A stretch of 39,627 nucleotides of DNA, taken from an uncultured archaeon. Lineage in GTDB: Archaea; Nanobdellota; Nanobdellia; Pacearchaeales; GW2011-AR1. The stretch lies in the NCBI GenBank assembly GCA_902385625.1, contig CABMGE010000025.1, positions 1 through 39,627 of the forward strand, written 5' to 3'. This document shows, piece by piece, positions 7,936-15,424 of the stretch (its first letter is position 1; every line of letters begins with the position of its first letter). The notes under the pieces are model-generated. The model worked only from the letters and a program-made list of their open reading frames with translations, was not told where the DNA came from and searched no databases. The position numbers were made by a program, and so were the translations under genes.

Positions 7936-8187
7936 TTATCTCCTGTGTTCTGGAAGATTATTATCAAGCCAGATAGTATAAGAAAATCCGCAATTTCTGC
8001 ATTTGAAATCATAACCATCAACATTATGTGTGTGAGGCCTGTCTAATTTATTGAGTTCACATTTAGGGCAATACTCAGTTGGATTTTTTTTAAAAACATC
8101 ATCCAATGAATAATTCCCATATTCTTGTTTGTTTTTTTCTTTAGACTCACGATCAAGGCCTAAAAATTCTCTTATTGTTTTTGCCAT
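7936..8187 (-). CDS. Zinc-ribbon protein, first gene of the coaC-coaB operon
   Basis: An 83-residue protein with a Lys/Glu-rich head and a C-terminal zinc ribbon: YCPKCELNK and FKCRNCGFSY about 20 residues apart, with HTH between. The ribbon resembles those of transcription factor S/RNA polymerase-like small archaeal proteins, but no catalytic loop is present. It opens the five-gene operon, and its stop codon overlaps the ribosome binding site of the amidohydrolase, so translation is probably coupled. A TATA box for the operon (gtttatat on the minus strand, 8208-8215) lies about 25 bases upstream of the ATG. Confidence 0.65.
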   Translation of the reverse strand: MAKTIREFLGLDRESKEKNKQEYGNYSLDDVFKKNPTEYCPKCELNKLDRPHTHNVDGYDFKCRNCGFSYTIWLDNNLPEHRR

Positions 8188-8207
8188 AATTATCCTAAAT
8201 CAAAAAT

Positions 8208-8267
8208 TGATATAAACTTTTTCTATAAATCTTTAAACTGGTTTAAACTTTAGAAAGGTTTATAAAA
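8208..8267. promoter_or_regulatory. Divergent promoter region with two TATA boxes
   Basis: Between the minus-strand operon (start 8187) and the plus-strand regulator (start 8289) lie a minus-strand TATA box (8208-8215) and a plus-strand box tttataaa (8260-8267), each about 25 bases from its ATG. GGTTTAAACTTT (8240-8251) repeats part of CTTTAAACTGG (8229-8239), forming a TTTAAA-centred repeat that could be an operator. Confidence 0.5.
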
Positions 8268-8288
8268 ATCAGTTTTATTAGTCATATT

Positions 8289-9194
8289 ATGAAGATAATA
8301 GAAAGAAACCTGCAGGAACTTGGAAAATCTTTATTTGTAAGTCTTCCAAAAGACTGGGCCAATACATTTAAACTAAAAAAAGGCTCAAAAATAAAGATGG
8401 TTGTTGGTGAGAGAGGTTTTATCTCAATTGCACCAGAATTTACAAATATAGAAAAACAAAAAGAAACTGAAATGGAATTTGACAGACATTTCAAAAGAAA
8501 ATTTTTTAGAGAATATTTTATGGGCAATGAAAAGATAACAATTCTCTTTAATAAAAAAATAAAAGAAACTGAAAGAAAAGAGATCTATTCTTTTCTTAAA
8601 AGATTTATGACTGTGCAGATAATTGAGGAGAATGAATCAAAGATAATACTCAAGTCATTTAAGATTGAAGAACTTTCAATTGAAGAGTGTATGAAAAGGC
8701 TTTATTTTATTTCACTTAATATGATGGAAGAGCTTATTGCAGGCAAAAACAAGGTAATGCTTTCTGAAATGAGGGATAATATGACTAAATTTTATTATTT
8801 ACTTGTAATGCAGATAAGAAGATACCTGGAAGAGGGAAAGTTTACAAAAGAGAATCAGATATCACTTATACGTGCAATGGACTATAGAATGATTTCTGAA
8901 AAAATGCAAAGAATTGTGGAAATAATTCAAAATCTTGAAGAAATAAAAGACTTGGAAGTTGCGAGTTTTTTAAAGGAGATAAAAGATTATTATGCGAAAT
9001 CTGCACTTAGTTTTATAAACAGCAATTATGAGAAAGCACCTTACTTATGGGAAGAAGGAGAAAGAATAGAAAGAGAGAATAAAAGACTCTTAAACAAAAT
9101 TGAAAAATTAAAGAATAATATTATGTATAAACAAGTATTGGATCTTTTTCAAATACTAAGATATGCAAGAGAGATTTCTAGCCTGATAAGATAA
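8289..9194 (+). CDS. AbrB/SpoVT-domain and PhoU-like regulator
   Basis: A 301-residue protein. The first 50 residues are an AbrB/SpoVT-type swapped-hairpin DNA-binding domain: RNLQELGKSLFVSLPKDWAN, then LKKGSKIKMVVGERGFISI. The rest (about 60-301) is helical and charged, like the PhoU fold found behind AbrB domains in archaeal phosphate uptake regulators. The combination is common in archaea; the target in this cell is unknown, as no phosphate transporter is nearby. It is divergent from the coaC-coaB operon and could control the shared promoter region. A TATA box ends 22 bases before the ATG, so it is leaderless. Confidence 0.65.
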   Translation: MKIIERNLQELGKSLFVSLPKDWANTFKLKKGSKIKMVVGERGFISIAPEFTNIEKQKETEMEFDRHFKRKFFREYFMGNEKITILFNKKIKETERKEIYSFLKRFMTVQIIEENESKIILKSFKIEELSIEECMKRLYFISLNMMEELIAGKNKVMLSEMRDNMTKFYYLLVMQIRRYLEEGKFTKENQISLIRAMDYRMISEKMQRIVEIIQNLEEIKDLEVASFLKEIKDYYAKSALSFINSNYEKAPYLWEEGERIERENKRLLNKIEKLKNNIMYKQVLDLFQILRYAREISSLIR

Positions 9195-9257
9195 TCAGCC
9201 AATCGAAAAGTCTAAAAAAGGTTGAAAGTAGATAAGTAGAGAAAATTAATGAATTAG

Positions 9258-10436
9258 ATGATGGATAGTAGAAAATATGCAGGGATGCCAAAAGAAAAAC
9301 TTGAAATGTTTCTTACAAAATTAAATGGAGGAGTTGATTTCAGGCAGATTTTCCAGAATGTTAGAAAAGATTGCTATAGACCTGGAGGATTTTCTATTGA
9401 CCCTAGAACAGGAGATGAAATCATATTCTCAACCTCCAGAGATAAGAGGCCTACTACTTACAATGGAGAAAAATGTGTAATTTGCAAGGGCGAGGAAAGT
9501 GAAATACTTCCATTTTTAATGGCTCAAAAATTAAGTTCTGGTGCCTATTCTTTTGTTAATGAAAATAAATATGCTTTTTTAAATCCGGACGGGGTATTTC
9601 TCTTAGGTGGCAAGGGAAGAAAAGAAGATGATGGAATTCCTCTTAGAGGAGGCAATTTTTTAGTTTGGCCAACAACAGAACATAAAGAGATATATGAAAT
9701 TCCATATGAAGATCATGCAGTATCTTTTCATTTAATGAGAAAACTAGAGGGAATATTTTTGTCAGGAGTTTTTGAGGAGATATCTGGTCGTGAGTCTGTT
9801 CAGGTGATCAAAAATTCAGGAAGCTCGATTCCAGGCTCTCATGTTCATGGCCCGTATCAGGTAACTTGCAGCAATAGAAATCTAAGGAAAATAAATGATG
9901 ATATAAAATTTATGAAAAGAGAGGGTATTTCTTTTGCTGAGTTCCTTGATAAAGATTGTGAACCTTTGCTCCAAATAGCAGATTATGATACAATGAAACT
10001 TGCGGTTCATAAGTATTCCAGAAGACCTCTTGAAGCAGTTATTTATCCAAAAGATAAAAATGTTGAAGTATTTGGTGACTTAAATGATAAACAATTAACA
10101 GATTTAGCACGAGTAACAAGTGATGTTTCTTTTGCACTTTCATTTTTAATGCCTGCTATGAAAAGAAGTTTTGATTATAGTTTCGGATTTCATATTGGAA
10201 AAGGAATTGGAACTATGTATGTTGAAGTGTTTCCTTCAAGCCAGAGACCAGGAGGTTTTGAAAGGCTTGGAAGATATATCTGCCAGGGAACTCCACCTCA
10301 GACCGCTGCAATATATAGAAATTTTTTGAATGTACTTGCTAAAGGAAATATAATAACCAGATATGATCTAGATCCTACTGATGAATACACAATTAATTAT
10401 ATAAATCGGCAGTTTATCCAACCTGCTCTGAAATAA
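9258..10436 (+). CDS. GalT-like (HIT superfamily) nucleotidyltransferase homologue
   Basis: A 392-residue protein with the layout of galactose-1-phosphate uridylyltransferases: SIDPRTGDEIIFSTSRDKRP at the front, a zinc-site-like CVICKGE (near residue 73), NKYAFLNPDG, LVWPTTEHKEIYE, and the active-site loop NSGSSIPGSHVHGPYQV with His195 and His197. In GalT the catalytic HPH motif includes the nucleophilic His; here it reads HVH. The second half (GFHIGKGIGTMYVEVFP, then CQGTPPQTAA) fits the C-terminal GalT domain only loosely. The reaction could be nucleotide-sugar exchange or phosphorolysis; substrate unknown. Two adjacent ATGs (9258 and 9261) are possible starts. Confidence 0.6.
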   Translation: MMDSRKYAGMPKEKLEMFLTKLNGGVDFRQIFQNVRKDCYRPGGFSIDPRTGDEIIFSTSRDKRPTTYNGEKCVICKGEESEILPFLMAQKLSSGAYSFVNENKYAFLNPDGVFLLGGKGRKEDDGIPLRGGNFLVWPTTEHKEIYEIPYEDHAVSFHLMRKLEGIFLSGVFEEISGRESVQVIKNSGSSIPGSHVHGPYQVTCSNRNLRKINDDIKFMKREGISFAEFLDKDCEPLLQIADYDTMKLAVHKYSRRPLEAVIYPKDKNVEVFGDLNDKQLTDLARVTSDVSFALSFLMPAMKRSFDYSFGFHIGKGIGTMYVEVFPSSQRPGGFERLGRYICQGTPPQTAAIYRNFLNVLAKGNIITRYDLDPTDEYTINYINRQFIQPALK

Positions 10437-10497
10437 ATGTTAAGACTAGTTTTTTACCTTCATAAAACATTTAAACTTGGAATAGCTTGAAAGTTAT

Positions 10498-11616
10498 ATG
10501 GGAATTGTCGAAAAAATAAAGGGGAATTCTGGAAAGATACAGACTTCATTATCCACAATTCTTAAAGTCATACTTATTTTTTCTATTCTTTATTCAACTT
10601 ATTTCCACCTTTGGCATATATTGTTTGCCAATATTTTTTTATTATTCTTGATGTTTATGCCAATGATACTTGGGAAAAAATATCAGGTGAATATTCCATT
10701 TGAATTTGAGTTTTTTCTTTTTCTTTTTGTAATTATGTCATTTTTCCTGGGTTCAATCAGGGGTCTTGTAATCCAGGCTTTTTTTGGGATTGCAGTTGGA
10801 TTTATTGGATTTGCAATAATGTTAATATTGTTTTCCAACAGCAAATTCAAGGCTAATTACATGCTTATTGTATTATTTTCATTTAGCTTTTCTTTGGCAT
10901 TTGGAGCTATTGCAGAAATCTTAAAATATTACCTAAAGTGGTTTTTAGACTATCAGATGTCAGTTGGAGATTATGATTTTGCAATTACAAACTTGACTCT
11001 TGTTGCATCAGGAGCATTATTATCATCTCTTTTTGGATATTTTTACATGATTGGTTATAGAACCAGAATAATGCAGGAAATGGTTGGAAAGTTCAAAAAT
11101 AAAAATCCCAACCTTTTTATTGAAAAAACAGACTCTCCTGAGGAGATACTAAAACTTATTAAAAAAGGCGAAAATGAAAGGATTGAATTCAAATCAACAC
11201 TTAGGGCAAACCTCCATACAGGAGAACATGATAAAAAAATTGAAAACTCTTCACTTAAGACAATTGTTGCGTTTTTAAATTCAGAAGGAGGAATACTTCT
11301 AATAGGAGTCTCTGATACTGGAGAAATATCTGGAATTGAAAAAGATGGGTTTTTAGATAATGATAAATTTAACAGGCATTTTACCAATTTAATTAAGGAG
11401 AGAATTGGAAATGAATATCTGCCCTATATGAATTTTGAACTTGTTTTAATTGAAGGAAAAAATATAATGAGGGTTGAATGCAGAAAAAGTGATAAGCCGG
11501 TTTTTTTAAAATGCGATGGAACTGAAGAATTTTATATAAGAGTTGGAGCATCATCACTGCAAATAATTGGAAGCAAGATACTAGAGTATATTGCTCACAA
11601 ATTTAGAAAGATTTAA
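10498..11616 (+). CDS. Membrane protein with C-terminal AlbA_2 (Schlafen-type) domain
   Basis: A 372-residue fusion. Residues 20-185 contain about five membrane helices (ILIFSILYSTYFHLWHILF, VIMSFFLGSI, FIGFAIMLILF, MLIVLFSFSFSLAFGAI and others). Residues about 215-370 are an AlbA_2 domain: NERIEFKSTLR, then SLKTIVAFLNSEGGILLIGVSDTGEI and FYIRVGASSLQI, the family's signature segments. AlbA_2 domains occur in transcription regulators and in Schlafen-type RNA/DNA-binding or nuclease proteins; attachment to a membrane unit is unusual. A TATA box (catttaaactt, 10465-10475) is about 25 bases before the start, so it is leaderless. Possible role: membrane-tethered nucleic-acid binding or sensing. 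Confidence 0.65.
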   Translation: MGIVEKIKGNSGKIQTSLSTILKVILIFSILYSTYFHLWHILFANIFLLFLMFMPMILGKKYQVNIPFEFEFFLFLFVIMSFFLGSIRGLVIQAFFGIAVGFIGFAIMLILFSNSKFKANYMLIVLFSFSFSLAFGAIAEILKYYLKWFLDYQMSVGDYDFAITNLTLVASGALLSSLFGYFYMIGYRTRIMQEMVGKFKNKNPNLFIEKTDSPEEILKLIKKGENERIEFKSTLRANLHTGEHDKKIENSSLKTIVAFLNSEGGILLIGVSDTGEISGIEKDGFLDNDKFNRHFTNLIKERIGNEYLPYMNFELVLIEGKNIMRVECRKSDKPVFLKCDGTEEFYIRVGASSLQIIGSKILEYIAHKFRKI

Positions 11617-11649
11617 GGTTAAAAAAATATTATAAAAAAATTAAAAGAA

Positions 11650-11748
11650 CTAGTCAAAGCCTTCATCGGCATCTTCTATCTCATCATCGTCTTCATCTAA
11701 ATCCTCGTCTTCTTCATACATATCTTCTTCAAATTCATCTCTTGCCAT
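11650..11748 (-). CDS. 32-residue acidic mini-protein
   Basis: The minus-strand ORF begins at ATG 11746-11748 and ends at TAG 11650-11652. An almost perfect Shine-Dalgarno (gggaggt, 11755-11761 on the minus strand) lies 6 bases upstream, strong evidence that it is translated. Beyond MARDEF the product is nearly all Asp and Glu, with a single Met-Tyr and a final GFD. It resembles the mini-proteins at 177-293 and 27456-27635 in charge but not in detailed sequence. Function unknown. Confidence 0.65.
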   Translation of the reverse strand: MARDEFEEDMYEEDEDLDEDDDEIEDADEGFD

Positions 11749-12057
11749 TTTTTTACCTCCCTGGACTATTTTTAAAAAAATCCGGAGTTTAAAAAACTTT
11801 TGAAATACTTGCTCTGTCAGAAGTTCTTAATTATTTTAAAGTTCAAGTTCATTATTCTCTTATTTTTATTTACTCACCCCCATTAATTGAGGGGGATAAA
11901 GAAAAATAAGTTATTTTTTATAAGTAAAATCAAATAGGATTCATAAAAGCTCTAAATAATCGAGGTTAAGATAAAAGTAAAAATCTATTACAATCAAACT
12001 TAAATACTAGTAGTCATATAAAAATTTTAAAAACAGATTTTAAAAAAGGGGAATAAA
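11749..12057. other. Intergenic region upstream of the SNF2 gene leader
   Basis: About 310 bases without a convincing gene. It holds the promoter of the minus-strand acidic ORF (TATA-like tttaaaaaac near 11790), a long inverted repeat (11859-11910) and a TATA-like cttaaatac (11999-12007) suited to a transcript that begins near 12030 and carries the leader of the SNF2 helicase gene. Confidence 0.5.
11859..11910. repeat. Long imperfect inverted repeat with G5/C5 core
   Basis: CTTATTTTT (11859-11867) is the exact reverse complement of AAAAATAAG (11902-11910), TTTA/TAAA pairs continue inward, and CCCCC (11877-11881) pairs with GGGGG (11891-11895) around ATTAATTGA. Nearly 50 bases can fold with one internal asymmetric loop. 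The G/C core stands out in A+T-rich surroundings. It lies between divergent genes, so it may be an operator, a small structured RNA or a boundary element. Confidence 0.5.
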
Positions 12058-12108
12058 ATGAGTGATAAACCTTTTTTTAGACATTTCAATAAAATGTCTA
12101 GGCAATGA
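12058..12108 (+). CDS. 16-codon upstream ORF in the SNF2 leader
   Basis: ATG at 12058 and TGA at 12106-12108 encode MSDKPFFRHFNKMSRQ. The start context (aggggaataaaATGAGTGAT) is almost identical to that of the SNF2 helicase (ggaggaataaaATGAGTGAT), so this looks like a translated leader peptide or the remnant of a start-region duplication. A perfect 8-base hairpin is embedded inside the ORF (12079-12099). Confidence 0.4.
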   Translation: MSDKPFFRHFNKMSRQ

Positions 12109-12146
12109 TAGAAAAGCAAGAATCAGAGTAAATCTGACATGCTTTT
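12079..12146 (+). promoter_or_regulatory. Two-hairpin 5' leader of the SNF2 operon
   Basis: Hairpin 1: AGACATTT-CAATA-AAATGTCT (12079-12099), perfect. Hairpin 2: AAAAGCA (12112-12118) pairs with TGCTTTT (12140-12146) and encloses CAGA-GTAAA-TCTG (12124-12136), again with a GTAAA pentaloop as in the intergenic elements elsewhere in the window. The second hairpin ends 15 bases before the helicase ribosome binding site (aggaggaa, 12161-12168). This arrangement suggests leader-mediated control or RNA processing. Confidence 0.5.
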
Positions 12147-12172
12147 GAGAATAAAAATAAAGGAGGAATAAA

Positions 12173-13963
12173 ATGAGTGATATAATCATAAATGAATCTT
12201 TTTCAGATGATTGCGATTTTTCATTTGAAAATGCTCGCGAAGGTGAGATTGAATCAAAAGAAATTCTTAAACTTAAAATAGAGGCAAATGAAATTTCAAG
12301 TAATACTGAGATAAAAGAACTTATTTCATATGCAAAAATCAAGAAAAACCTTACATATGAACTTCCGCATCAACCTGAAGGAGCACTTAGAATACTTCGA
12401 GACTTTAATGGAAATGCGCTTCTTGCAGATGAAGTAGGGCTTGGAAAGACAATTACAACAGGACTTGTACTTCGCGAGTGTATTGAAAGAAGTTTTGTAA
12501 AAAAAGTGCTGATACTTACTCCACCCTCGCTTGTTGATCAGTGGGTCTCTGAACTAAAGGAAAAATTTGAATTAGATTTTAAAATAATTGAAAATGAATC
12601 TGACTGGACTAAAAATAATTTTGTTATTGCCTCACTTGACAGGGTTAAGATTTATAACACTGAACTTAAGAAGTTCAGGCATGAAATTGCGCATGAAATA
12701 CCCTGGGACCTAGTAATCGTTGATGAAGCCCATAAGTTAAAAGATAAGAGGACAGTTAGATGGAAATTTGTTGACAGAATGCAGAAAAAAAGATTTCTTA
12801 TTCTTACTGCAACGCCATTTCAAAATGATCTTTTAGAACTTTATAATTTACTTAATCTTCTCAAAAGAGGACATCTCGGAACAATTAATGAATTTAGAAA
12901 AAACTTTCTTAACCGCGGAAATAAAAGAATGCCTCTTAATCCAAGAGAGCTTAAAACAAAACTGGATGAAGTAATGGTAAGGCGAAAAAGAAGCGAGACA
13001 AAAGTAGACTATAAAAAAAGGATTCCAAAAATTGTTTCTGTGGAACTTTCAAATGAAGAAAAAGAGATTTATGAAACTATTTGCGAGATGCTTAAAACAA
13101 AATATTTTTCTTCAAGCGGAAATGAAATTAATGGAAAGCTTGCAATCTATGCGCTTCTTCCAAAAGTCACAAGTTCTTCCAGATCTGCAATAGAATCCTT
13201 AACAAAAATTATCAATGATGAAAAGTATCATGAGCAAACAAAGGAGATGGCAAGAAAAATAGTTGAAGGATATAAAAATCTTAAGAAAGATTCAAAAATA
13301 GAGAAAATAATTGAAATAGTTTCTGGAATAATAAAAGAAGATCCAAAACAAAAGATTTTGATTTATACAAGGTATCCTTCAACACAAAGATACATAACTG
13401 AAAAACTTATACCTTACAACCTCAAAATTGTAGAGTTTACAGGCGGGCTTACAAGAGAAGAAAAAACAGAAAAAATAAAAGAGTTTAAGGCAAACGCAAA
13501 TATAATGATCTCAACAGAAACAGGTGCAGAGGGACTTAATTTTCAGTTTTGCAATAATCTTATAAATTATGATCTTCCCTGGAACCCGATGTCTGTTGAA
13601 CAAAGAATAGGAAGGCTTGACAGAATAGGGCAGCAACGGGACATGAATATTTTCAGTCTTGCAACAAAAGGCACAATGGAGGAACATGTTGTTGATTTAA
13701 TAATAAACAAAATGTGCTGTATTGGACTTGTTATTGGAGAACTTCCAATAATTTTATTTAATTTAGGACTTGATGGAGAGGGAAAATTTGGAATGAACAA
13801 AATAGAGGAAATGCTTATGAATAAATTCCTTGATTCAAAAAACAATCTAGAGATATTTTCAAAAGAAGTAGGAGAAATTGCAGATATAATAAATGAGGGA
13901 ATAGAAGCTTATCAGGAAACAAAAGAGTACACTAAGGAGGTTCTTGACTCAAATGCAAAATGA
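12173..13963 (+). CDS. SNF2-family DNA-dependent ATPase (RapA/HepA-like)
   Basis: A 596-residue superfamily 2 ATPase. Motif I LLADEVGLGKTITT (residues 83-96), motif II DEAH (184-187), motif III LTATP (211-215), motif V ETGAEGLNFQFCNNLINYD and motif VI EQRIGRLDRIGQQ (about 475-487) are all intact. LPHQPEGALRIL before motif I is the Q-motif-like entry of SNF2 proteins. No SWIM, chromo or nuclease domain is attached, so specificity probably comes from the partner encoded by the next gene, which overlaps by 20 bases. SNF2 enzymes translocate on double-stranded DNA and displace proteins; RapA recycles RNA polymerase and others act in phage defence. Strong ribosome binding site; structured leader upstream. 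Confidence 0.85.
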   Translation: MSDIIINESFSDDCDFSFENAREGEIESKEILKLKIEANEISSNTEIKELISYAKIKKNLTYELPHQPEGALRILRDFNGNALLADEVGLGKTITTGLVLRECIERSFVKKVLILTPPSLVDQWVSELKEKFELDFKIIENESDWTKNNFVIASLDRVKIYNTELKKFRHEIAHEIPWDLVIVDEAHKLKDKRTVRWKFVDRMQKKRFLILTATPFQNDLLELYNLLNLLKRGHLGTINEFRKNFLNRGNKRMPLNPRELKTKLDEVMVRRKRSETKVDYKKRIPKIVSVELSNEEKEIYETICEMLKTKYFSSSGNEINGKLAIYALLPKVTSSSRSAIESLTKIINDEKYHEQTKEMARKIVEGYKNLKKDSKIEKIIEIVSGIIKEDPKQKILIYTRYPSTQRYITEKLIPYNLKIVEFTGGLTREEKTEKIKEFKANANIMISTETGAEGLNFQFCNNLINYDLPWNPMSVEQRIGRLDRIGQQRDMNIFSLATKGTMEEHVVDLIINKMCCIGLVIGELPIILFNLGLDGEGKFGMNKIEEMLMNKFLDSKNNLEIFSKEVGEIADIINEGIEAYQETKEYTKEVLDSNAK

Positions 13964-15401
13964 AGATAATCTAAAGGGACTTACTGAGAAATTCTTTAAG
14001 AGCTTAAAATGCGAAGTTATTTGGAAAGGTAAAATTCTTTTTATAGAAAAAGTTCCTGCTGACTTTGAGAAGCTTTTTGGGAAAAAATCACCATATAGCT
14101 TTGTCTTTGATACAGCTGATTTAAATGATGAGACTGAACTTATTACAAAAGGAAGTTCTTTAATCAAATTAATCGCAAACTATCTTGATCACAAGGCCCA
14201 AACAACTCTTCTTAAAATTAAATTTAATCCGGATTTTAAAACAGAACTTAAAAAAAATATTAATTGGAATGATTATGAGATTGTCAGTATTTCAGAAAAA
14301 GAAAATAATGATTATATCTACAGATTTACTATTATGACTATATTTCAATATCTAAACGAAAAAGAACAGATAATCAGCACTATTTACATTCATAATAAAT
14401 CTATTTTAGATAATTTTAATGCAGACAATTATGAAACAGGGGAGGGGAAAAAAGAAGAGATTTCTTTTGATAATGCAAATATTCGTGAGAATTACGCAAT
14501 TGCAAAAGATAAATTAAAATATCTTTTGCAAAAAAGAACAGAGCATATAAGCCAATTGTTAAACAAATCACTTGAAAAAGAGATTCAAAGAATTGATTCA
14601 CATTATAAATCTGAGTATGGTGAAATAGATACAGAAGTTGGAGACGCTATTAAAAAGATTCAGGAACTTAATTTAAAACTCAAAAGAGCTTCTGCAAAAA
14701 ACAGACCAATAATTGAAGAAAAAATGGAAAGGCTCAACCAAACAATTGAAAAATTAAACAAAAGTGAAGAAAAGGAAAAATTTGAAAGGGAAAAGTCTTT
14801 TCTCATTAATGATGAGAAGCAAAAACACAGCATTAATATTTCAAATAACCTGATAAACACGAGCATAATCTATTATCCAATTTATTCACTTAAGGCCAGC
14901 ATAAAGAAAAAAGATAATTTATCTGGATTTTCAAAAGAGATCAGACTTGATTATAATCCACTTACAAAAAGACTCTCCCAGCTTTTATGCGAGGGATGCA
15001 AAAAAGAAATAAACGAGGTAAATCTTTGTTCAACAAATCATCTTGCGTGTACCCAATGTATTTCAAAATGTCCAAGCTGCTTTAAAATAGTTTGTAACTC
15101 ATGTAAAAAAAGCTCCTGTACTGTATGTGGAATCTCAATGTGCCAAAAGTGCGAGACTATCTGCTTTAAATGCTTAAAACCAGTTTGTAAAAGTCATAGC
15201 TGCAAAGATTCAATTAATGGGAAAAATTTATGCAATAATTGTGCAGAATATTGTCCTATATGCCAGAGATTCAGCCAAAAAACAAACTTTAAAAAATGTC
15301 AATCCTGCAGCAGCAATTTTTGTGTCTATTGCACTAAATCCAAAATAGTTAATAGCAAAACAAAAATATTGTGCAAATATTGTTTGGATAAGTATTACTA
15401 A
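13944..15401 (+). CDS. Coiled-coil protein with Cys-rich multi-zinc C-terminus, SNF2 partner
   Basis: A 485-residue protein translated from within the end of the SNF2 gene, with taaggagg (13934-13941) as its ribosome binding site. Three parts are visible: an N-terminal globular region (1-165); a charged coiled coil (about 170-295, rich in KLKYLLQKRTEHISQLLNKS-like heptads); and residues about 345-485 with more than twenty Cys in CxxC pairs (CEGC, CTQC, CPSC, CNSC, CTVC, CQKC, CFKC, CNNC, CPIC, CQSC, CVYC, CKYC). This resembles tandem treble-clef or ribbon fingers that bind several zinc ions. It most likely targets the helicase to nucleic acid or protein. No family name is certain. A DNA-repair, transcription or defence complex are all possible. 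Confidence 0.7.
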   Translation: MTQMQNEDNLKGLTEKFFKSLKCEVIWKGKILFIEKVPADFEKLFGKKSPYSFVFDTADLNDETELITKGSSLIKLIANYLDHKAQTTLLKIKFNPDFKTELKKNINWNDYEIVSISEKENNDYIYRFTIMTIFQYLNEKEQIISTIYIHNKSILDNFNADNYETGEGKKEEISFDNANIRENYAIAKDKLKYLLQKRTEHISQLLNKSLEKEIQRIDSHYKSEYGEIDTEVGDAIKKIQELNLKLKRASAKNRPIIEEKMERLNQTIEKLNKSEEKEKFEREKSFLINDEKQKHSINISNNLINTSIIYYPIYSLKASIKKKDNLSGFSKEIRLDYNPLTKRLSQLLCEGCKKEINEVNLCSTNHLACTQCISKCPSCFKIVCNSCKKSSCTVCGISMCQKCETICFKCLKPVCKSHSCKDSINGKNLCNNCAEYCPICQRFSQKTNFKKCQSCSSNFCVYCTKSKIVNSKTKILCKYCLDKYY

Positions 15402-15424
15402 ATTATCTAAAAGAGAATTTACTT

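Noticed and set aside
12101..12146. C/D box guide RNA in the SNF2 leader
   Set aside because: The box C match (tgataga) is imperfect, only one clear CTGA is seen and no D'/C' pair is present; the nested hairpin is a simpler reading.
12173..15401. DISARM or other known defence system
   Set aside because: No methylase, DrmA/DrmB-like or nuclease genes are nearby; only the SNF2 enzyme resembles one component.
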